Notes: generated by a model from the sequence alone, not told the origin. 64,000 nt of DNA from Streptomyces sp. NBC_01224 (GCF_036002945.1 NZ_CP108529.1:6071001-6135000), one strand, 5' to 3'; positions 8,477-17,592 are shown, numbered from the stretch's first letter. Made by a program: numbers and translations.

Positions 8477-8511
8477 CGGGGGCCCGGGGTGCCAGAAGGC
8501 CTGGAGAGCCC

Positions 8512-9744
8512 CTAGAACCCCCGGGGCAGCCACGGGGCCGTGTCCGACAAGAACGCCGACGACGCCTCCGCCAGCGCGCCCGCCCGCAGCTCCCGTACCC
8601 GCCCGGCCAGAGCCAGCGAGCTCAGCGACTCGCCGCCCAGATACGCGGAGCCCAGCTCCCGTACCGAGAGCGCGAGATCGGCCGGGTCGTCGGTGCGCCG
8701 GCACGACGCGGCGCCCTTCGCGTCGGCCGTCAGCCGCCAACGCCCCTCGTTCCAGGGGCAGAACGCGTCCTCCACCTCGAACACCACGTCCAGCGGGCCC
8801 CGGTACGTCCGGGCCTCCAGCGCCGCCCCCAGCTCCACCAGACGCACGTGCAGGCAGTCCCGGACCCGGATGTTGCACCGCCGAACGTCCGACACCAGGT
8901 GCAGCACCGCATCGTCGACCGGCCGGTTCCGCGCTTCGACCGTCGACGTCAGGTCGATCTCGAAGACGAACCGCCACAACGCCGCGTACGCCGCAGGGTC
9001 CAGCGCGGCGAGATCGTTCACCGTGACCGTGCCCTTGGGGCCGGACGGCTCCCAGTCCGGCTTGATGTGATATGTCACACAGCCGACGATCTCCCCGTCC
9101 CGCTCCGCCAGCACGCACTGCTGCGCCGAACCGCCCTGCCGGGAACTCACCGGGTCGACCATCGGCTTCCGCTCCCAGCCGGGCCCATGGGCCGGTGTAC
9201 CGGGGCGGCCGGCGACCAACTGCTCGTACACGCCCTCGCACGCGGCCATCGCCTCGTCCGGCTTCGCGTGACGCAGGCGCACCTCGTCCGTGCCCTTCGG
9301 TACCGTAAGCCGCACCCGGTCCGTGTCGATCGTCAGGGACATCTGCCGCGAGGCGGCGCCGTATCCGAACCGGCCGTAGATCACCGGTTCGGACGCCGTG
9401 AGGACGGCGATCGGCTCACCCAGCGCCCGGACGTCGTCGAGCTGCCGACGCATCATCGAGGTCAGCAGCCCGCGCCTGCGGTGGGTGGAAGCGACACTCA
9501 CCATCGTGACCCCGGCGGCGGGCACCAGCGCCCCGCCCGGCACGGCGACCCGGAAGCTGAACGCTCCGGCCGTGGCGACGACATCGGTGCCGTCCCAGAT
9601 TCCGATCGACCGCTCGTGCTCGGTCAGCTGCTCGTCCAGCTCGCGCTGCTCGGGGGGCTCTGCGACACCGCCGAATGCGAGCTCCAGACACTCGAACCAT
9701 TCGTTCCATTCGGACGGTTGCAACACGCGAAGCTCAGTAGTCAT
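8512..9744 (-). CDS. Eis-like GNAT-family N-acetyltransferase
   Basis: At 410 residues this matches the Eis architecture: an N-terminal GNAT domain (residues 1-150, acetyl-CoA loop 'VASTHRRRGLLTSMM', where the R-x-x-G/A consensus appears as RRRG), a second degenerate GNAT domain, and a C-terminal sterol-carrier-like domain. The protein ends in -WLPRGF; in Eis enzymes the free carboxylate of the terminal phenylalanine is the general base, so the end looks intact. Eis proteins acetylate aminoglycosides and other amines; the substrate here is unknown. The divergent phosphatase gene starts 105 bp away. It is a single gene, with no operon partner on its strand. Confidence 0.85.
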   Translation of the reverse strand: MTTELRVLQPSEWNEWFECLELAFGGVAEPPEQRELDEQLTEHERSIGIWDGTDVVATAGAFSFRVAVPGGALVPAAGVTMVSVASTHRRRGLLTSMMRRQLDDVRALGEPIAVLTASEPVIYGRFGYGAASRQMSLTIDTDRVRLTVPKGTDEVRLRHAKPDEAMAACEGVYEQLVAGRPGTPAHGPGWERKPMVDPVSSRQGGSAQQCVLAERDGEIVGCVTYHIKPDWEPSGPKGTVTVNDLAALDPAAYAALWRFVFEIDLTSTVEARNRPVDDAVLHLVSDVRRCNIRVRDCLHVRLVELGAALEARTYRGPLDVVFEVEDAFCPWNEGRWRLTADAKGAASCRRTDDPADLALSVRELGSAYLGGESLSSLALAGRVRELRAGALAEASSAFLSDTAPWLPRGF

Positions 9745-9848
9745 GGGCCATGCCTATCAGGGGCATGGCGGCTGGTCGACCCGATTTCGAACGCATTGTC
9801 ACGGGGTCCCCCTGCACCGGAGGCGGCCGGGTAGATAAGGTCCCCGCA

Positions 9849-10994
9849 ATGGCCCGTCGCGCAGGAGCAGACTCGTACCCGGCCCGATTTCGGAAATCGG
9901 CGCACCGGGCACGCATCGCGCTGCGCAAATCCGGTGTCGACTACTTCCGCGGCGACGGATCGGACTGGATCGCACTGGCCGGTCTGCTGCTCACCGTTCC
10001 GGCCATCACCTGCGCCACCCTGCTCAATCCGGTGTGGTGTTCACCGGCCGCGCTCGTCCTGCCGATCGTCGCGGGCGGTCTGCTGCTGCGGCCCGCGAGC
10101 CTGCTGGGTCTGTACGCGACCGCCGCCACCGCCCTGATCGTGGAGTCGCTCGGACTGGGACCGTACGAGGACGGTCCGGCCCGGGTGACACCCGGCATCG
10201 TCCTGGTGGTCGCGGCCTGCGGCTTCTTCGGGCTGATCCTCGCCCAGTTCCGGGCCAGGGTCGGTGTGCCGTGGCGACGCGGCGGCACCATGCTCTTCGA
10301 CCTGCGCGAACGCATCAGGGTGCAGAGCGCCCTGCCCCGGCTGCCGCAGGGCTGGCACCGCGAGATGGCGCTGCGCCCGGCGGGCGGTCAGTCCTTCTCC
10401 GGTGACTTCGTCGTCGCCGCCCGTACCAACGGCGGACGGACCCTGGAGGCCGTACTCACCGATGTCTCCGGCAAGGGCATGGACGCGGGCTCCCGCGCCC
10501 TGCTGCTGTCCGGAGCCTTCGGCGGCCTCCTCGGTTCGCTGCCCCCGCACGGCTTCCTCCCGGCGGCCAATGGCTATCTGCTGCGCCAGGACTGGGACGA
10601 GGGTTTCGCCACCTCGATCCATCTGGTCCTGGACCTCGAATCGGGCGACTACGAACTCCTCTCGGCAGGTCACCCGCCGGCCCTGCAGCTCCACTCGGGC
10701 AGCGGCCAATGGGAGGAGATGGCCGCGGAGGGCCCGTTGCTCGGGGTGTACGACGGGGCGCAGTTCGACGCGGTGAAGGGCTCGTTGGCCCCCGGCGACG
10801 TGCTGATGCTGTTCACGGACGGCCTGGTGGAGGCGTCCGACCGCGATATCGCGGAGGGCATCGACCGGCTGACCGGTGAGGCCGATCGCTATGTCGTCAC
10901 CGGTTTCGAGGGCGCGGCCTGGCATCTGATCGAGGCATGCGCCAAGGACGTCAACGACGACCGGGCACTGCTGCTGTTGTCGCGCAAATCCTGA
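9849..10994 (+). CDS. membrane-anchored PP2C-type (SpoIIE domain) serine/threonine phosphatase
   Basis: The 381-residue protein has about 50 basic residues, then three or four membrane segments (residues ~40-130), and a cytoplasmic SpoIIE/RsbU phosphatase domain from about 155. Metal-binding motifs are visible: 'SFSGDFVVAAR' (the G-D-F aspartate), 'DVSGKGMDAGS', 'LLSAGHPPAL' and 'LMLFTDGLVEA', plus a final 'DDRALLLLS'. Such enzymes usually dephosphorylate anti-anti-sigma (STAS) proteins to release stress sigma factors, but no sigma, STAS or kinase gene is adjacent. The ATG at 9849 is chosen for the AAGG 8 nt upstream; an earlier in-frame ATG at 9750 lies almost on the divergent gene's start. 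Confidence 0.85.
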   Translation: MARRAGADSYPARFRKSAHRARIALRKSGVDYFRGDGSDWIALAGLLLTVPAITCATLLNPVWCSPAALVLPIVAGGLLLRPASLLGLYATAATALIVESLGLGPYEDGPARVTPGIVLVVAACGFFGLILAQFRARVGVPWRRGGTMLFDLRERIRVQSALPRLPQGWHREMALRPAGGQSFSGDFVVAARTNGGRTLEAVLTDVSGKGMDAGSRALLLSGAFGGLLGSLPPHGFLPAANGYLLRQDWDEGFATSIHLVLDLESGDYELLSAGHPPALQLHSGSGQWEEMAAEGPLLGVYDGAQFDAVKGSLAPGDVLMLFTDGLVEASDRDIAEGIDRLTGEADRYVVTGFEGAAWHLIEACAKDVNDDRALLLLSRKS

Positions 10995-11067
10995 AACGTG
11001 CGCAACCGGGATGAAACGGGCGTACGTCAACGGGAATTGGCCCGTCACCGGAACGTGGGCGTCGACA

Positions 11068-11102
11068 TGTCCGGGTGCGAGGCGGGCCCCCGTGCCCGGA
11101 CA
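11068..11102. terminator. hairpin between convergent phosphatase and antiporter genes
   Basis: Arms TGTCCGGG (11068-11075) and CCCGGACA (11095-11102) with additional G/C pairs inside lie between two convergent stops, so this probably serves both. Confidence 0.5.
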
Positions 11103-11116
11103 CGCCGACCGTAGTC

Positions 11117-12313
11117 TCAGGCCGGGACCGAGATCTGCCCGGCGCCGCTGCCGCTGTCACTGTCCTCACCCCGGCCCCGCCCGCCCGGCAGGATGCGGGC
11201 CAGCCAGTGCGACCTTCCGGCGGCCAGCGGCGCGAGGACCGCGAGGACGAGTACGTATCCGGCGATGAACGGGGAGAGCCGTTCGTCCAGCCCCGCGGCC
11301 GCCGCCATCGTGGCGAGGATCAGGGCGAACTCGCCACGGGCCACCAGCGTGGTGGAGATGTTCGCCGTGGCCTGCGGGCCGAACGCGTACACCTTGGCGG
11401 CGGCGAGTCCGGCGAGGACATTCATGGCCAGGGTCACCGCGACGGCGGCCAGCACCGGCCACAGGACGGTCGGCAGATCGCCCGGGTTGATGGAGAGGCC
11501 GAAGGCGAAGAAGAAGATCGCACCGAAGGCGTCACGCAGCGGGTGGACCAGCTTGAGGATGCGCGTACCGGAGGACGTACTGCCGAGCATCAGGCCGACC
11601 ATGAAGGCGCCGATCGCGTCCGCGACCCCGAACCACTCCGAGACGCCCGCCACGAAGACCGCGGCGCCGAGGAAGGAGATGACGAGGAGTTCGTCGTCAC
11701 GGGTGTTGATCAGCTTGCCGATGACCTTGGTGCCGAACCGGGCGGCCAGGGCGAGCAGCAGCAGGAAGCCGAAGGCCTTGCCGCCGTCCACCGCCGCGGC
11801 GGAGAGGCTGTCGGCGCCCGACAGGATCGGCTGGAGGGCGGCCAGATAGAGGGCGAGGAACACGTCCTCGACGACGATGATGCCGAGGATCGGTTTGGTC
11901 TCCGGATTACCGATACGGCCCAGGTCGACCAGGACCTTGGTGACGATGGCCGACGACGAGATGCCGAGCACGCCGGCGAGGACCAGAGCTTCGGATGTGC
12001 CCCAGCCCAGTGCGAAGCCGAAGCCGAGCCCGGCGCCGACGTTCAGGGCGAGATAGGTGCCACCGGCGAGCGCCATCTTGCGGCCGCCGGCCTTGAGGTC
12101 GTCGAGATGGAATTCGAGGCCGAGGTAGAAGAGCAGCAGCACCAGACCGAGTGCCGAGAGCATCTCCAGGTCGTGCGGGTCGGCGACGAGCACGATGCCG
12201 GGCGTGTGCGGGCCGAGCAGGATTCCGGCCAGGATGAACAAGGGGATGGTCGGCAGTCCGATGCGGCTGCCGACGCGGGCGAGAACGGCGGCGGCGAGGA
12301 AGGCGCCGCCCAT
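11117..12313 (-). CDS. KefB-like monovalent cation:proton antiporter (CPA2)
   Basis: The 398-residue membrane protein has about 11-12 helices and the Na_H_Exchanger domain: 'RIGLPTIPLFILAGILLGPHTPG', 'GISSSAIVTKVLVDLGRIGN' (discontinuous-helix region), 'GIIVVEDVFLALYLA' and 'GAFMVGLMLG'. There is no RCK/TrkA-N domain, so regulation would come from a separate subunit; none is adjacent. The first in-frame ATG has no Shine-Dalgarno and truncates the first helix. Upstream, an AAGGA sits 7 nt before an in-frame ATC at 12340-12338, which would give a more typical N-terminus (M/I-GHADTLIA...). The upstream stop leaves no GTG or TTG option. Confidence 0.85.
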   Translation of the reverse strand: MGGAFLAAAVLARVGSRIGLPTIPLFILAGILLGPHTPGIVLVADPHDLEMLSALGLVLLLFYLGLEFHLDDLKAGGRKMALAGGTYLALNVGAGLGFGFALGWGTSEALVLAGVLGISSSAIVTKVLVDLGRIGNPETKPILGIIVVEDVFLALYLAALQPILSGADSLSAAAVDGGKAFGFLLLLALAARFGTKVIGKLINTRDDELLVISFLGAAVFVAGVSEWFGVADAIGAFMVGLMLGSTSSGTRILKLVHPLRDAFGAIFFFAFGLSINPGDLPTVLWPVLAAVAVTLAMNVLAGLAAAKVYAFGPQATANISTTLVARGEFALILATMAAAAGLDERLSPFIAGYVLVLAVLAPLAAGRSHWLARILPGGRGRGEDSDSGSGAGQISVPA

Positions 12314-12422
12314 GGCGATGAGCGTGTCTGCGTGTCCGATGAGCCTGTCCTTCGATAGGTCAAGAGAGCGTCAAGGAATCGTCAGTAATTAGTTTACCGA
12401 ATGATTGACGTTGCAAGTATGG

Positions 12423-12490
12423 CCACCCCCGACAGCACCCTGAGGTCTGCCCACCCCCGGTAGCACCCTGGGGTTTGCCCCACCCCCGAT
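12423..12490. repeat. tandem 28/29-bp imperfect repeats upstream of ABC operon
   Basis: Two full units, starting CCACCCCCGACAGCACCCTG (12423) and CCACCCCCGGTAGCACCCTG (12451), and a third start at 12480 lie about 100-160 bp before the ABC ATPase ATG. They are non-coding in all sensible frames. This arrangement resembles a multi-site operator for a response regulator or repressor; no regulator gene is adjacent. Confidence 0.55.
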
Positions 12491-12585
12491 CCGCCAGCAG
12501 CCGCCATGGTCCGGACCCGCTCGTGTTCCGTACGTTCGGGGTATCGGCCGGACGACCGGCCGACGAACGACGGAAGGCGGACACC

Positions 12586-13431
12586 ATGGGGCTGCGACGC
12601 ACCAAGCAGGGCGCGCAGGACAGGCAGTACACGGCGGACGTCCACCAGGGGTCCGGCCCCTCGGACCTTGCCGTGGAACTGCGAGGCGTCCGCAGGCAGT
12701 ACGGCCGCGGCGGCTCCGCCGTCCACGCCCTGAGGGGCATCGACCTCGCCCTCCCGCGCGCCAGTTTCACCGCCGTCATGGGCCCCTCCGGCTCGGGGAA
12801 GTCGACCTTCCTGCAGTGTGCGGCCGGACTCGACCGCCCCACCGAAGGCTCCGTACGCCTCGGCGGCACCGAGATCACCGGCATGAGCGAGAACCGGCTC
12901 ACCGAGCTGCGCCGCACCCGCCTCGGCTTCGTCTTCCAGGCCTTCAACCTGCTCCCGTCCCTCACGGTCGAGCAGAACGTCGTCCTGCCCATGCGCCTGG
13001 CCGGACAGCGCACCGGCTCCGCCCGCAGCCGCCACGCAGCCGCCGAGATGCTCACCCGGGTCGGCCTCGGCGACAAGGGCGCGCGCCGCCCCGGCCAGCT
13101 CTCCGGCGGCCAGCAGCAGCGCGTCGCCGTCGCCCGCGCCCTGGTCACCCGCCCCGATGTGGTCTTCGCCGACGAACCGACCGGCGCCCTCGACACCACC
13201 ACCGCCGCCGAGATCCTCGCCCTGCTCCGGCACGCGGTGGACAGCCTCGGCGCCACCGTCGTCATGGTCACCCATGACCCGGCGGCCGCCGCCTACGCCG
13301 ACCGGGTCCTCTTCCTCGCCGACGGCGCGATCGCGGACAGCCTGCCGCGGGCCGGCGCCGCACAGATCGCCGCGCGGATGACCGCGCTCACCGCACGGAC
13401 GGCCCCCGCATACGCAGGAGCAGCAGCCTGA
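12586..13431 (+). CDS. ABC transporter ATP-binding protein (MacB/LolD type)
   Basis: The 281-residue nucleotide-binding subunit has Walker A GPSGSGKST (~residues 66-74), the Q-loop in 'FVFQAFNLLPSLTVEQNV', signature LSGGQQQR, Walker B VVFADEPTGALD and the H-loop MVTHD. 'FQAFNLLPSLTVEQNVVLPM' is the hallmark of the MacB/LolD/FtsE group that pairs with FtsX-like permeases. ATG is chosen for GGAAGG 8 nt upstream. The stop overlaps the next start (TGATG), so the two subunits are translationally coupled. Such pairs expel antimicrobial peptides or lipoproteins; the cargo is unknown. The basic 25-residue N-terminal extension before the domain is not conserved in the family. Confidence 0.92.
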   Translation: MGLRRTKQGAQDRQYTADVHQGSGPSDLAVELRGVRRQYGRGGSAVHALRGIDLALPRASFTAVMGPSGSGKSTFLQCAAGLDRPTEGSVRLGGTEITGMSENRLTELRRTRLGFVFQAFNLLPSLTVEQNVVLPMRLAGQRTGSARSRHAAAEMLTRVGLGDKGARRPGQLSGGQQQRVAVARALVTRPDVVFADEPTGALDTTTAAEILALLRHAVDSLGATVVMVTHDPAAAAYADRVLFLADGAIADSLPRAGAAQIAARMTALTARTAPAYAGAAA

Positions 13432-15911
13432 TGTTCACCCCGCACCTCCCGAACGGCCTCGCCCGCGCGGCCGTCCGCTTCAAACCCTCGTCGTTCGTCG
13501 GGACCTTCGTCGCGCTGCTGCTGGCCGCGGCGATTGTCTCCGCCTGCGGCATCCTGCTGGAGACCGGCCTGCGCGCCTCGGTACCCGCGGACCGCTACGC
13601 GAAGGCACCCGTGGTGGTCGCCGCCGACCAGCGGGTCCACATGACGGTCGGCAGCGGCGAGGGCGCGTACGACGCCGCCACCCCCGTACCGGACACCGCG
13701 CGGCTCCCCGAATCCCTGGTGGGCAAGGCCGCCTCGGCCCCCGGCGCGGCAGCCGCGATCGGGGACGTCAGCTACTCCGTACGGCAGGACGACACCCTCC
13801 TCACCGCTCACGGCTGGGGCTCCACCGCCCTCACCGGCGCGCGACTGCTCACCGGCGAGGCGCCCGGGACCGGCGAAGTCGTCGTCCCCACCGGCACCGA
13901 GGCCCGGGTCGGCGAGAAGATCACCCTCGACACCCCCGCGGGCGTACGGGAGTTCCGCGTCGCGGGCACCACCGCCACCGAAGCCACCGTCTGGTTCGCC
14001 GACCGGCAGGCTGTACAGCTCTCCGGCCACCCCGGCCGGGTCGACGCCATCGCCGTGCTCGCCGCCCGCTCCACCCCCACCGGCACCCTCGCCGACCAGG
14101 TACGCGAGGCCGTCGGCCACACCGCCGGGGCCCAGGTCCACACCGGTGACGGCCGGGGCGCCGTCGAGGACGCGGAACTCGCGGGCGCCCAGGAACTCCT
14201 CGCCGGCCTCGGCGGCTCCTTCGGCGGCGTCGCCACCATGGTCGCCGTTTTCACCGCCGCCGGTACGGTCGCCCTCTCCGTCGGCCAGCGCAGCCGCGAG
14301 TTCGCCCTGCTGCGCGCCATCGGCGCCACTCCGCGCCAGCTGCGCCGCACCATCGCCACCGAGTCCCTGCTCGTCGCCCCGCTCGCCGGAGCGCTCGGCT
14401 GTCTGCCCGGGATCGCCCTGGCCCGCTGGTGGTTCGGGCAGCTCCAGGACAAGGGAGCCATCCCTGAAGCCGTCGCTTTGCGGGTGTCCTGGCTGCCACT
14501 GACCATCGCCGCGGCCGCCACGATGCTCACCGCGCTGAGCGCCGGATACTTCGCTGCCCGTCGGCCGTCGAAGACCAAGCCGGGGCTGGCTCTCGCCCAG
14601 TCCGCGGTGGAACGCCCTCCGTTCGGCTGGATCCGCACCCCGCTCGGCATCGCCGCCCTCGTCGGCGGCGTAGCTTTCGCGGGGGTCGCCGCGTCCACGA
14701 GCGGCGAGGACGCGGCGAACGCCGCACTCGGCGTCGTCATGTTCTTCATGCTCGCGGTCGGCCTGCTCGGCCCGCTGATCGCCCGGATCTGCGCCGCCGT
14801 CATCGGCTTCCCGCTGCGCGCCGCCGGCGCGTCGGGCTCGCTGGCCGCCGCCAACTCCCGGACGAACTCGCGTCGCCTGGCCTCCGCGATCACCCCGATC
14901 GTGCTCGCCATGGCCTTTTCCTCCACGCTCGTCTTCATGCACACCAGCGAGAGCCGGGTGATCGCACACCAGCAGCGCGACGCCATCACCGCCGACCACA
15001 TCGTCTCCGCCCCGTTCGGACTAGCCTCCGACGCGACCGAACGCGCCGCCGCCACACCCGGCGTCACGACCGCCGTCGGGCTGCTCCGCAGTTCCGTCCT
15101 GGTGCCCACCGGATCGGGCGGGGACCGGCGGCTCCAGACCACCTCCGCCCAGGGGATCACCGGCTCCGGCCACGACCTCGCCAAGGTCCAGGACCTCGAC
15201 GTCCGGACCGGATCGCTGACCGGCCTGCGCCCCGGCACCGTCGCCATCGACACCACCCTCGCCGGATCCACGAAGCTCGGCACGGGCGACCGCCTGGCCC
15301 TGCGTCTCCCGGACGGAACCAAGGCGGCTCCGAAGATCGTCGCCGTTTACGGCCGCGGCCTGGGCACCGGTCTCGTCACACTGCCCGCCGCCGACCTCAG
15401 CACCCATGTCACCTCGCCGTACGTCTCCGACCTGCTGGTACGGGCCACACCCGCCGCCGCACAGAAGCTCGCCGCGCTCGGCACCGTCACCGACCGGACC
15501 GGCTACGCCGCCGCACAGGACCAGAGCCGTGAACTCAACGCCTGGGCCAACACCACCATGGCCGCGGTCCTCGGCGGATTCGCCGCCGTCGCCGCGGTCA
15601 ACACCCTGGTGATGACTGTCCTCGACCGGCGCCGCGAACTGACCATGCTGCGGCTCGTCGGCTCCACCCGCCGCCAGGTCATGGGGATGATCCGCTGGGA
15701 GGCGCTGCTCGTCACGGTCGCCGGCGCCGCGCTCGGCACCGGCATCGCACTGGCCACACTGGTCCCGATGACGAAGGGACTCACGGGCGAATCGCCTTAC
15801 ATCCCGCCGACGTTGTACGGGTCCTTCCTCGCCGCGACCATCGGACTCGGCCTGGCCGCCGTGACGGTCCCGGCCCGGGCCGCCCTGCGTGGGACGGCCG
15901 CGCGTCCGTAG
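13431..15911 (+). CDS. ABC transporter permease with two FtsX domains
   Basis: This 826-residue permease is the partner of the preceding ATPase. Layout: one N-terminal membrane helix (~residues 20-45), a large extracellular domain (~46-255), the first FtsX membrane domain ('GVATMVAVFTAAGTVALSVGQRSREFALLRAIGATPRQL', where the cytoplasmic coupling helix contacts the ATPase), a second helix set around 400-480, a second extracellular domain, and a C-terminal FtsX domain with 'VLDRRRELTMLRLVGSTRRQV'. The duplicated FtsX layout is typical of actinobacterial peptide-resistance permeases that act as monomers. Its TAG stop also forms part of a TAGAGT box placed 6 nt before the next gene. Confidence 0.9.
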   Translation: MFTPHLPNGLARAAVRFKPSSFVGTFVALLLAAAIVSACGILLETGLRASVPADRYAKAPVVVAADQRVHMTVGSGEGAYDAATPVPDTARLPESLVGKAASAPGAAAAIGDVSYSVRQDDTLLTAHGWGSTALTGARLLTGEAPGTGEVVVPTGTEARVGEKITLDTPAGVREFRVAGTTATEATVWFADRQAVQLSGHPGRVDAIAVLAARSTPTGTLADQVREAVGHTAGAQVHTGDGRGAVEDAELAGAQELLAGLGGSFGGVATMVAVFTAAGTVALSVGQRSREFALLRAIGATPRQLRRTIATESLLVAPLAGALGCLPGIALARWWFGQLQDKGAIPEAVALRVSWLPLTIAAAATMLTALSAGYFAARRPSKTKPGLALAQSAVERPPFGWIRTPLGIAALVGGVAFAGVAASTSGEDAANAALGVVMFFMLAVGLLGPLIARICAAVIGFPLRAAGASGSLAAANSRTNSRRLASAITPIVLAMAFSSTLVFMHTSESRVIAHQQRDAITADHIVSAPFGLASDATERAAATPGVTTAVGLLRSSVLVPTGSGGDRRLQTTSAQGITGSGHDLAKVQDLDVRTGSLTGLRPGTVAIDTTLAGSTKLGTGDRLALRLPDGTKAAPKIVAVYGRGLGTGLVTLPAADLSTHVTSPYVSDLLVRATPAAAQKLAALGTVTDRTGYAAAQDQSRELNAWANTTMAAVLGGFAAVAAVNTLVMTVLDRRRELTMLRLVGSTRRQVMGMIRWEALLVTVAGAALGTGIALATLVPMTKGLTGESPYIPPTLYGSFLAATIGLGLAAVTVPARAALRGTAARP

Positions 15912-15920
15912 AGTCGGGCC

Positions 15921-16427
15921 ATGCCCACCCCACGCGCACAGCTGACCCTGGCCGAAGTCGAGGCGATCGCCCGCGAGGCCCACGCCGACCAGCGGGACAA
16001 AGCGGGACGCCCGTACACCGAGCATCTCGCCGCGGTCGCCGAGGGCGTACGGATCAGGGGCGGCAGCGACGAACAGATCGCCGCGGCCTGGCTGCACGAC
16101 GCCGTCGAGGACGACGCGCTGTCGGAGGAATGGCTGGCCGACGCCGCGCTGCCTCAGGAGGTCAAGGACATGGTCCTCGCCGTCACCAAACGTGACGGCG
16201 AGGACCTCGGTCCGTACACCCGGCGCATCCTCGACACCCCGGGCGCCCTGCTGATCAAGGAGTCCGACCTGGCACACAACGCCGACCCGGCCCGCCTCGC
16301 CGTGCTGGAACCGGCGACCCGTACCCGACTGGCCGAGAAGTATGCGCAGGTACGGGGGCTGCTCGGGCTCATCCCAGGTGAATCGTCCGTCGAGCAATCG
16401 GTTCAAGCCAACGCGGCGAAGGACTGA
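15921..16427 (+). CDS. HD-domain hydrolase resembling small alarmone hydrolases (MESH1/SpoT-HD type)
   Basis: The 168-residue protein carries the ordered motifs of the RelA/SpoT hydrolase fold: 'AHADQRDKAGRPYTEHL' (first metal histidine), 'AAAWLHDAVEDDAL' (HD plus the ED pair needed for ppGpp 3'-pyrophosphate hydrolysis), 'AVTKRDGEDLGPY' and 'LLIKESDLAHNAD' (last metal aspartate). No synthetase domain follows, so it would be a stand-alone hydrolase. The family is known to act on (p)ppGpp or NADPH; which applies here is unproven. It begins 9 bp after the ABC permease. TAGAGT ends 6 nt before the ATG and there is no Shine-Dalgarno, suggesting its own leaderless transcript. Confidence 0.75.
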   Translation: MPTPRAQLTLAEVEAIAREAHADQRDKAGRPYTEHLAAVAEGVRIRGGSDEQIAAAWLHDAVEDDALSEEWLADAALPQEVKDMVLAVTKRDGEDLGPYTRRILDTPGALLIKESDLAHNADPARLAVLEPATRTRLAEKYAQVRGLLGLIPGESSVEQSVQANAAKD

Positions 16428-16437
16428 TCCACTGGGA

Positions 16438-17592
16438 TCAGAGTCTGGACGCGGCGCGCCGGAACGCCCAGTTCATGTCCGGCTCGGTCACCGGGCGCAG
16501 CACCCGCCGCACCGGCGGCGTACACATCAGCGTCACCGCACCGGCCGCGACCAGTGAGACGAGGACCCGGCCGCCGGGCGTCGAGAGCCATGCGTAGGTG
16601 TCGAACACCCCGGCGTATTCGGCGCCCTTGATCAGGAATCCGTGCAGCAGATAGCCGCAGATCGTTCCGGCGCCGAGCACGGTGAACCACATGGGGCGGC
16701 GCGGCACCCAGGACAGGAACCCGATGGTGAGCAGCAGCGCACAGCCGAACATCGCCAGTGTCATCACGGCTCCGGACCACCACGGGGCGCCCATCTCGGG
16801 CGCGCTGTTGCTGCGGTAGAACCAGCCCAGCTGCATCCGGGGCGCCGCCCAGTACGCGAACAGCAGGGCCCCGGCGAACAGCGGGAGCGCGAGCATCCGC
16901 ACCTCACGCCGGCGAACCAGTTGGAAATGCTCGGGCTTCAGCCGGAGTCCCAGCACGAAGAACGGCAGGAACTGCAGAACACGCTGGAGATCGAGATCGT
17001 CGCCGATCGCCGGGGAGAAAGAGGCGAGCACGGCGATGACGAGCGCCACGGGCAGTGGATGGCGCAGCGCCTGCCACAGCGGTGTGGTGATCCGCCAGAT
17101 GAACAGCGCGACCAGGAACCAGGTGAGATACCAGGGGTCGGTCAGGCTGATCGGCTGATCGGGCGAGTCGTCCGCGTACCGCTTGAACAGCGAATAAGCC
17201 GTCTCGAACACCACATAGGGCACGGCAACGCCGGTGACCAGGCGTTTTACCTTGGCGGCGGACATGTCGAACGAGCGGGAGAAATAGCCGGAGATGATGA
17301 TGAACGCCGGCATGTGAAAGGTGTACGCCACCATGTACAGCGCACGGGCGGTCCGGCTGCCGTCCATCACCGGTTCCCACGAGTGCGCCACCGCGACGAG
17401 CACGATGGCCAGATATTTGACGTTGTCGAAGTAGGCGTCACGCTTCTTCGCCGGCGCGGCGGCCGGAGGCTTGTTCGCCACCGGTGCGGGGGGTGCCGCG
17501 GTGGCAGTCTTCGTCCCTCGGCGTCTGGGCTCCGACTCCCGGGTCGCTGGTGGGAGCGGGGCCCTCTGAAATACGTTCGGAGCGTGGAACAT
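16438..17592 (-). CDS. acyltransferase-3 family membrane protein (OafA/WecH-like)
   Basis: The 384-residue integral membrane protein has about 10 helices after a 50-residue proline/alanine-rich cytoplasmic N-terminus. 'RDAYFDNVKYLAIVLVAVAHSW' carries the conserved histidine near the end of helix 1, and 'YTFHMPAFIIISGYFSRSF' is the matching F-H-M-P motif seen in fucose-4-O-acetylase-like proteins. Members transfer acetyl or succinyl groups to cell-surface glycans or lipids. The acceptor is not indicated by its neighbours; the glycan cluster starts 29 kb away. It is convergent with the HD gene, with only 10 bp between stops. Upstream lies a long AT-rich region. Confidence 0.85.
   Translation of the reverse strand: MFHAPNVFQRAPLPPATRESEPRRRGTKTATAAPPAPVANKPPAAAPAKKRDAYFDNVKYLAIVLVAVAHSWEPVMDGSRTARALYMVAYTFHMPAFIIISGYFSRSFDMSAAKVKRLVTGVAVPYVVFETAYSLFKRYADDSPDQPISLTDPWYLTWFLVALFIWRITTPLWQALRHPLPVALVIAVLASFSPAIGDDLDLQRVLQFLPFFVLGLRLKPEHFQLVRRREVRMLALPLFAGALLFAYWAAPRMQLGWFYRSNSAPEMGAPWWSGAVMTLAMFGCALLLTIGFLSWVPRRPMWFTVLGAGTICGYLLHGFLIKGAEYAGVFDTYAWLSTPGGRVLVSLVAAGAVTLMCTPPVRRVLRPVTEPDMNWAFRRAASRL

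Noticed and set aside
13293..14999. 568-codon minus-strand open frame across the ABC permease
   Set aside because: It is a glycine/aspartate-rich shadow frame opposite a coherent FtsX-type permease.
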